Shown: piece after piece, positions 44,379-51,642 of the stretch
Layout: each line of letters opens with the position of its first letter
Position numbering within the stretch: the stretch's first letter is position 1
NCBI GenBank assembly: GCA_003427395.1
Contig: BFEA01000101.1
Coordinates: forward strand, 1,853,966 to 1,906,816
DNA from: Chara braunii
Taxonomy: Eukaryota > Streptophyta > Charophyceae > Charales > Characeae
Direction of reading: 5' to 3'
DNA: 52,851 nucleotides
The notes under the pieces: model-generated
Seen by the model: the letters and a program-made list of their open reading frames with translations, nothing else
Told to the model about the DNA's origin: nothing
Database searches by the model: none
Program-made: the position numbers and the translations under genes

Positions 44379-47300
44379 TTGTTCAGGTCAGTTTTTTCGT
44401 ATTAATGCTGCTCTTGAAGAACCAGTATGTCTCCCAGCTATCATGTGGGGGTATGGCAGTTATGTATGGTGTGGATAAATCTGCTGCTTGCTGCTGTTTG
44501 ACATTTGTGTTTGAGGATTGTGAGTCAGAGCGAATTATGAAAGTGTATGATGTACTGGATGTCTCGAGCATAATCCAAGCTGCCATCCCCGCCCTGCCCC
44601 GCTCCCCACCCAACCCCCCCGCCACACTTTTCCTGGGACTGTTGATTCTCATCATCTTTTACTCTTTTGAAGTGGGCGGAGCCCTGCTCGTCCTGTCTGT
44701 TTTGGGAGGAACCACTGGAATGTAATATGACAGCTGAAGAAGCAGCGGAATTAGTATTTTCACTCACTGTTGTAGTCCGGAAGAGTACTGCTGGTCTTTT
44801 CTGTTTTGAAAAGGATGACTGCATTGACTGGAACATAGTACAGCGAACGTAACATGACAGCCGAAGGAGTGGAATTTAGTATTTTCACCTACTGTCGTAG
44901 TTGGGAAAACTACTGCTGGTCTTCTCTGTTTTGAAAAGGATGACTGGAACATATTCCTGCAAATAATGACGTATTTGAACCTGCACTTGTTGCTGTGTGA
45001 TGTTTGGACCGTGGATAATGGATAAGAGTGTTTGGGTAGTTCGTAGTCACGGCTGTTAAGCTTGGCTGGTCGATTACATCTGATGCCATCATCTGATGGC
45101 TGGGCAATGATGTTGACGGGTGATGTGGATCTGTGTCGTTGTGAGTTGGCTTTGTGTGCTGTGGAATCTGGTCTGTCTCTCGTTGATTTTGCTGAAACCC
45201 ACTCAGGATATGCCCTAACGTACAATGAGGAACTGAATATTGTGGTGCTGATGTGTGTTTTTTCAAAATCGCACCACGACAACCCCACTCCATCCAGCCG
45301 AGTAGGTACGAGTTGAGCGAACTCAACAATTGAAGAATTTCATCTCTTTAGAAGGCAATATGTTTCCAAATAAGAGTGTTTAGAACTGTGTTTAGCTGGG
45401 TTTCTTCGGGGCAACAGCTCCTGAGCTCCTCTTTTACTATGCCTCACATGCTGATGTGTGTGTGTGTACGTGTGTGTGTGTGTGTGTGTGTGTGCAGTTG
45501 CTCTTCGGTGAGAGGTCAAGGTCAAGAGAGATGATTCCACAAAGAGGTGCATGGAACCTGATGAATCAGGTGAGCATGCACAATTCATCGGACTCTGCTT
45601 GTGCCTGTAGATGCCGTTTGTACAGACCTTGCTTTAAGGCTAGGGAGTTACCATGAAACCTTTCTGTGCATTCTTAATTTGGGTAGGCAGGTCTGCGCTG
45701 GGCCTGGGCTGGGCCTGGGTTGGGGCCGGAATTGTGTTTTGTGTGATCTGGAATGTTGCTTGTGATTCAGATGGGAGCATAGGTTTGGTATCATAGAGGG
45801 TGTTGTGGGACAGGTAGCAACTGAAGTGATATTTTGGGACTTGTGGGTAGTTCAGTTGTATGGCTGTCTGTGGATCACTCTCTTTGTCAAGGCCATGGAA
45901 AAAAATGATGACATCTGTGGTGGATTCGATCGATCTGTTTGTATTCTGCATCAATTTGTGTGTCTTGTTATGTTTGCTATACATGAGACCACAATAGAAG
46001 GCATGACCCTGCCAGGCTGCGTCGTCGGACGTTCACTGACTTATGTTACATGCCCTGTTGGGCGATCCCTGCACTATTAAAATCGCTAAGGAGACAAATC
46101 TGAAATCCGGGCCGTTGTTGGTCCTACCGGCCCACGGCCCAGATCAACCGAACCTTGTAACAAATCTGAAATCCCGGCCGTCGGGTCCTACCAGATCGAC
46201 GCGCCGTATCAGCGCGATCTTAAGATCTTAAGAGCGCGCATCAATCCAGGCCGTTGGCCCGGTACCATGGACGCGACGGCTGGGATTATTTGCCTGTTGG
46301 AGAGGGCCGCGGTACCTACCAGTGGTTTCTTGGCGCGGTACCTACCGGTGGGGTTTTGTGTTCGGGTGAACGGGTTCCCATAGGCTGTCCGTGATGTAAC
46401 TATTTTTTTGTGGCGGCGTGCACTGTTTTTGGATGGGGGCGTGCCTTTTTGGTGGCGGCATGGGCAAATTCTACGGCGTGGGAAAGATCCACCCCTATGC
46501 TACTCTACTCTGTACTAGACTTCTACTTTCCTATCCTATGCTACTACACTCGACTTCGACTTAACTACTCTACACTACACTACCACGCTTGACTTTGACT
46601 TGGCATGTGGATACACACACACACACACACGACATCCGGGCAGACTGTCGGAGTTCAACCTCCTGATGAGTCGGTGGAAGTTCGACGAAACAGCCTCGCT
46701 TAGTGATGCCCACGCACGCACGCAGTCAGCGCGTGCGCTCGCGCGCGCGACACACACACACACAGCGAGAGAGAGAGAGAGAGAGAGTACACAAAAAACA
46801 CCCAGACTGAACACACGACGCTTTTTTATGTGCCGGAGGTTGGGCTCCGCATCCTGAAGGTGGGATGCTGACTGACGGTGAGTTAACTACACTTTGTTAT
46901 TGATGTCTGTTGCTTTCGTTTCTTTGTTTGCTTCGAACTACGAGCATGTGTGTGTGTGTGTGTGTGTGTGCGAGAGAGAGAGAGAGAGAGATCTACAACG
47001 CACGACATACACAACTTTTCTACTCTCCCGTACAATGTTATGACGACTCGCACACTCCCCTGCTACACCCAGTGTGTGTGTGTGTGTGTGTGTGAGAGGG
47101 AGAGAGAGAGAGAGAGAGAGAAGGAGAGAGAGAGACCAATCTAACGAACTATGTGCCTCCCGCACCCCCCCAACCCCCTGCACCCCCCAAAAACGATCGT
47201 GTAGTATATGCTTCGATCAGTTTCATATCAGATCCTTCCCGCCACACGATCAAGCGTAGTATCTGCTCCGTTCAGTTTCATATCTGATCTGTGGTCCACC

Positions 47301-47395
47301 GAGACCTTTTTATTTAAAAAAAAAAAAAACCATGCGCGCGCACGAGAGAGCGAGGGTCCATCGGGATGGTTTAAACGCATGCGCACAAGATACTG

Positions 47396-47441
<46 letters not shown>

Positions 47442-48820
47442 CCAACCTAACTAACTATGCGCCTCACCCCCCCAACCCCCCCCACACGATCAAGCATACC
47501 ATCTGCTTTGATCAGTTTCATATCCGATCCTCCCCCTCACTTCAAGCATATTATCTACTTCGCTCAGTTCCATATCCATCGAGATTTTATAAAAGAAAAA
47601 AAAAGCACGCATGCGCGCGCGCGCGATAGATAGAGAGACAGAGAGAGAGAGAGAGGGAGAGAGAGAGAGAGAACCCAACCTGACTCCTGACTAACAATGG
47701 GTCTCCTTCCCCCTCACACGATCAAGTGTAGCATCTGCTTCGATCAGTTTCATATCCTATCTTCCCCCCACACGATCAAGCGCAGTACCTGCTCCGCTCA
47801 GTTTCATATCTGATCCGTGGTCCATCGAGAGAATCGAGACCGTTATTATTTATGTAAAAAAAAGGCGCGGCACGCAAGAGAGAGAGAGAGTGAGAGAGAA
47901 CCCAACCTAACTATGCGCCTCCCCCCTCTTCCCCCCCATGCGATCAAGTGTAGTATATGCTTCAATCAGTTTAATATCCGATCCTCCCCCCCACCATCAA
48001 GCGTGGTATTCGATCCGTGGTCCATCAATGCCTATTTGTTTTAGGGGGGGAAAAAAAAACACGTGTGTGTGAGCGAGCGAAAGGGGGAGAGAGGTCCATC
48101 GAGATGATTTGTGCAAGACGTGGGGGAGGGAGAGAGAGAGAGAGAGAGAGAGTGAGAGAGAGCCCAACGTAACTAACAATGGGCCTCCTCCTGCTTCGAT
48201 CAGTTTCATATCTGATCCGTGGTCCATCGAGAGATTCAAGACCTTTTTTTAAAAAGCACGTGCGGGGGCGCGCGCGCGAGAGAGCGAGAGAGCCCAACCT
48301 AACTAACTATTCGCCTCCCCCCCCCCCCCTTCCCCCCCACGCCATCAAGTGCAGTATCTGCTTTGATCAGATCCATGGTTCGTCGAGACGGGTAAAAATG
48401 GGGGAGAAGAGAAAACAAGCACACCCAAGACATGGGAGAGAGACGAGAGAGAGAGAGAGAGAGAAAGAGGCCCCATAACTGCGCCCCCCTCCCCGTCCCT
48501 CTCAAACGATCAAGTGTAGTGTGGGATCCGTGGTCCTTGGAGACGGTTTACCAAAAAAAGAAAAAGAAGGGTGTGTGCTCGCACGCGAGAGAGAAGAGAG
48601 AGGGACAGAGAGACCCCAATCTAACCAACTATGCCGGCCCCCCACACAATCAAGTGCAGTATCTGCTCCGATCGACAGCAACTGCCCGCAACCCACCCCC
48701 TGCCCCCAAGATCAAGAGTAGTGTCTGCTCCGTTCAGTTTCATATCTGATCCGTGGTCCATGAGGACCTTTTTATATTAGAAAAGAAAAGGAAAAAAGCA
48801 TGCGCGTGCACAAACTAGAG

Positions 48821-48852
<32 letters not shown>

Positions 48853-48992
48853 GGGTCCGTCGAGATGGTTTAAACGCGCTCGCAAGACGTGGGAGAGAGA
48901 GAGATTGCGCAATCTAACTAACTACGTGCCACCCCAACTCCCACCCCACCCACCCCCCACGATCAAGTGTAGTATCTGCTATGATTAGTTGC

Positions 48993-49061
<69 letters not shown>

Positions 49062-49181
49062 AATCTAACTAACTACGTGCCACTCCACTCCCCACGTTCA
49101 GGTCTAGTATCTGCTCCGATCAGTTTCATATCTGATCCGTGGTCCATCGAGACCTTCAAAAGAAATAGCGTGTTGGGTGTG

Positions 49182-49246
<65 letters not shown>

Positions 49247-49495
49247 AATCTAACTAACTACGTGCCACTCCACTCCCCACCCCACCTATCTGCTCCGATC
49301 AGTTTATATCTGATCCGTGGTCCATCGAGACCTGTGTTGGAAGAGAGAGAGAGAGGGAGAGAGAGAGAGCCCAATCTAACTAACTACGTGCCACCCCACT
49401 CCCCACGATCAAGTGTAGCATCTGCTCCGATCAGTTTCATATCTGATCCGTGATTCCGTGATCCATCGAGACCTTTAAAAGAAATAGCATGTGGT

Positions 49496-49563
<68 letters not shown>

Positions 49564-51570
49564 CCAATCTTATTACACGGCCTGCCCCTTTCCCCCCCAC
49601 ACGATCACAGAATTGCGTATCTCCCGACATCTGAGAAAGAATATTTGTGGTGAGCGGGAGACAGGTATGCAACGTGTGACACACACAACGGACGAGTTCA
49701 AATCCGAACAGTCACATACCCAGCAAACTGCAACTGAAAAGAATGCAAACTGTGATCAAGTCTCTGACAGGAGAAAAAAGCAAAAAAAAAATCAAAAAGA
49801 GAAAAAAAAAGCATATATTCAAGGCGTTCAAAGCAGCAGCAGCATTCCATCAGCAGTGTCAACAACAGTGCACAGGTGAGCCGAAAAAACACCCCGGCCC
49901 CACCCAAACCCACACCCGGACCAACAAGCCCCCACCCACCCTCATTTGCACCCTTCTCCTTCATTGTTTTGCGGGCGAAGCCGCAACAGGTGGCCTTGTG
50001 TACATATAAAACCCGAGGATCCGCAATGTGATGAAAAGGACTGAATGGACAATGCAGTGCAAGTAGAATCCCAACAAGCAATGTACATTCTGATATATAC
50101 AAACATGGTGCTTTATAGCGCAGGGAAGTGCTTTATAGCGCAGGGAAGACTAAGATACAAGTCTTTACTTGACCAAAACAGACCTCTATCACGTAGTGCA
50201 AGATAGCGTAGCAGGCTGCTAGAATACCAATGACTAGCCCAACCAATGTTGCAACGCAGACCCAACATCATTCTCATCACAAAGTGTGAAGGGAGCCTGG
50301 CGCTATACACAGGAAGAAGGCGCCAGGTCCAGATCATGCATAGACGAAGAGGAGGGAAACAGACGTAGAAGAGGAGGCGGGAGATGGGAAAGTTGTCAAC
50401 ACTGAGTCTTTGTTACAAGTCCCAGATAATCCCTCGTCAAAATGTCTGAAGTCCAATGTCGAGTCTGGATCCAAATGTCCCCAAGCTCTCTCTCTCTCTC
50501 ATAGTCTGCTGATGCAGTGAAGTCACGTAGCGAGAGAGTGAGATGGAGATGGTGGCCTGAGAAGAGGAAGAAGAACTCTCTCTCATATGCCAGGTACTAA
50601 CCTGTGAAATTGGCGCAGTGCTGCAGGCACCTCAAAGACGAAGCTGGAGCAACGGCAGTGCAGGTAAGTCTCCCTGGCCTCCGCCCAATCTCTCTCTCTA
50701 GTAGTGCTCTAGCTCCTATGGCGCCCAGCGCTGGAGACTACTGCTAACACTACCATCGTCCAGCGCTGAAGACTACTCCTAGCGCTACTACTACTACTGC
50801 AGCGCTCCTCCAGAGCGCAGCTGCTGAATCCTGAAGACTACCTCCTGCCTCCTGAACTGCACGTGAAGTGCCTGGGAAGTACCTAGGAACTTCCTCCCTG
50901 CCTGCAGGGCGGGCCAGTCCTATATAGTGCTGGCCTGTCCAGGAAGTTGCTCTTGCCAATGTCGAAACGTGCCAGACCCTGGCGTTGAAGCTCAACCAGG
51001 GGTTGTCTTGAAGACAGGCCCGAAATAGCCTGTGCTAAAACCCTGGTTTGTTGCCCGAGTTTCAGGGCCCGAAAATGGCCCTCAGTTTCAGGATGAAAAC
51101 ACTCAGGGCCGGAAAGGCCCTGATTTAGCCTGAAACGACACAGGGCCTGTAGGTCCTTGTTTCCAGGCTTTCAGGCACAGGGCCTGTAGGTCCTTGTTTT
51201 CAGGCTTTTAGGCTGAAACGACACAGGGCCTGCGGGCTCTTGTTTTCTGGCTTTTGGCCTGAAAAAGTCACGGCGTGGAAATGGCCCGCGCAGTCTGTTG
51301 CAGGCGCAGCATGTAACACTTACCAGGAGATTGAGCCCCAACAGTTTGTCGAGGATGCATTTGACGAATGGATAAGGACTCACCATGTTGCTGAGAGTTA
51401 GCGAAGCCCCTGCAAAATTGTTGATCTTACTCGCATAAACCCTGCAATCCCAGCAGACTATCTAATGTGTGTGTTCGTGTGTGTGTGCGTGTGTGTGTGT
51501 TTGTGTGTGTGCATGTGTGCCCCTGGGTCGATTTTACTCGCACAAACCCTGCAATCCTAGGAGACTGTCA

Positions 51571-51642
<72 letters not shown>

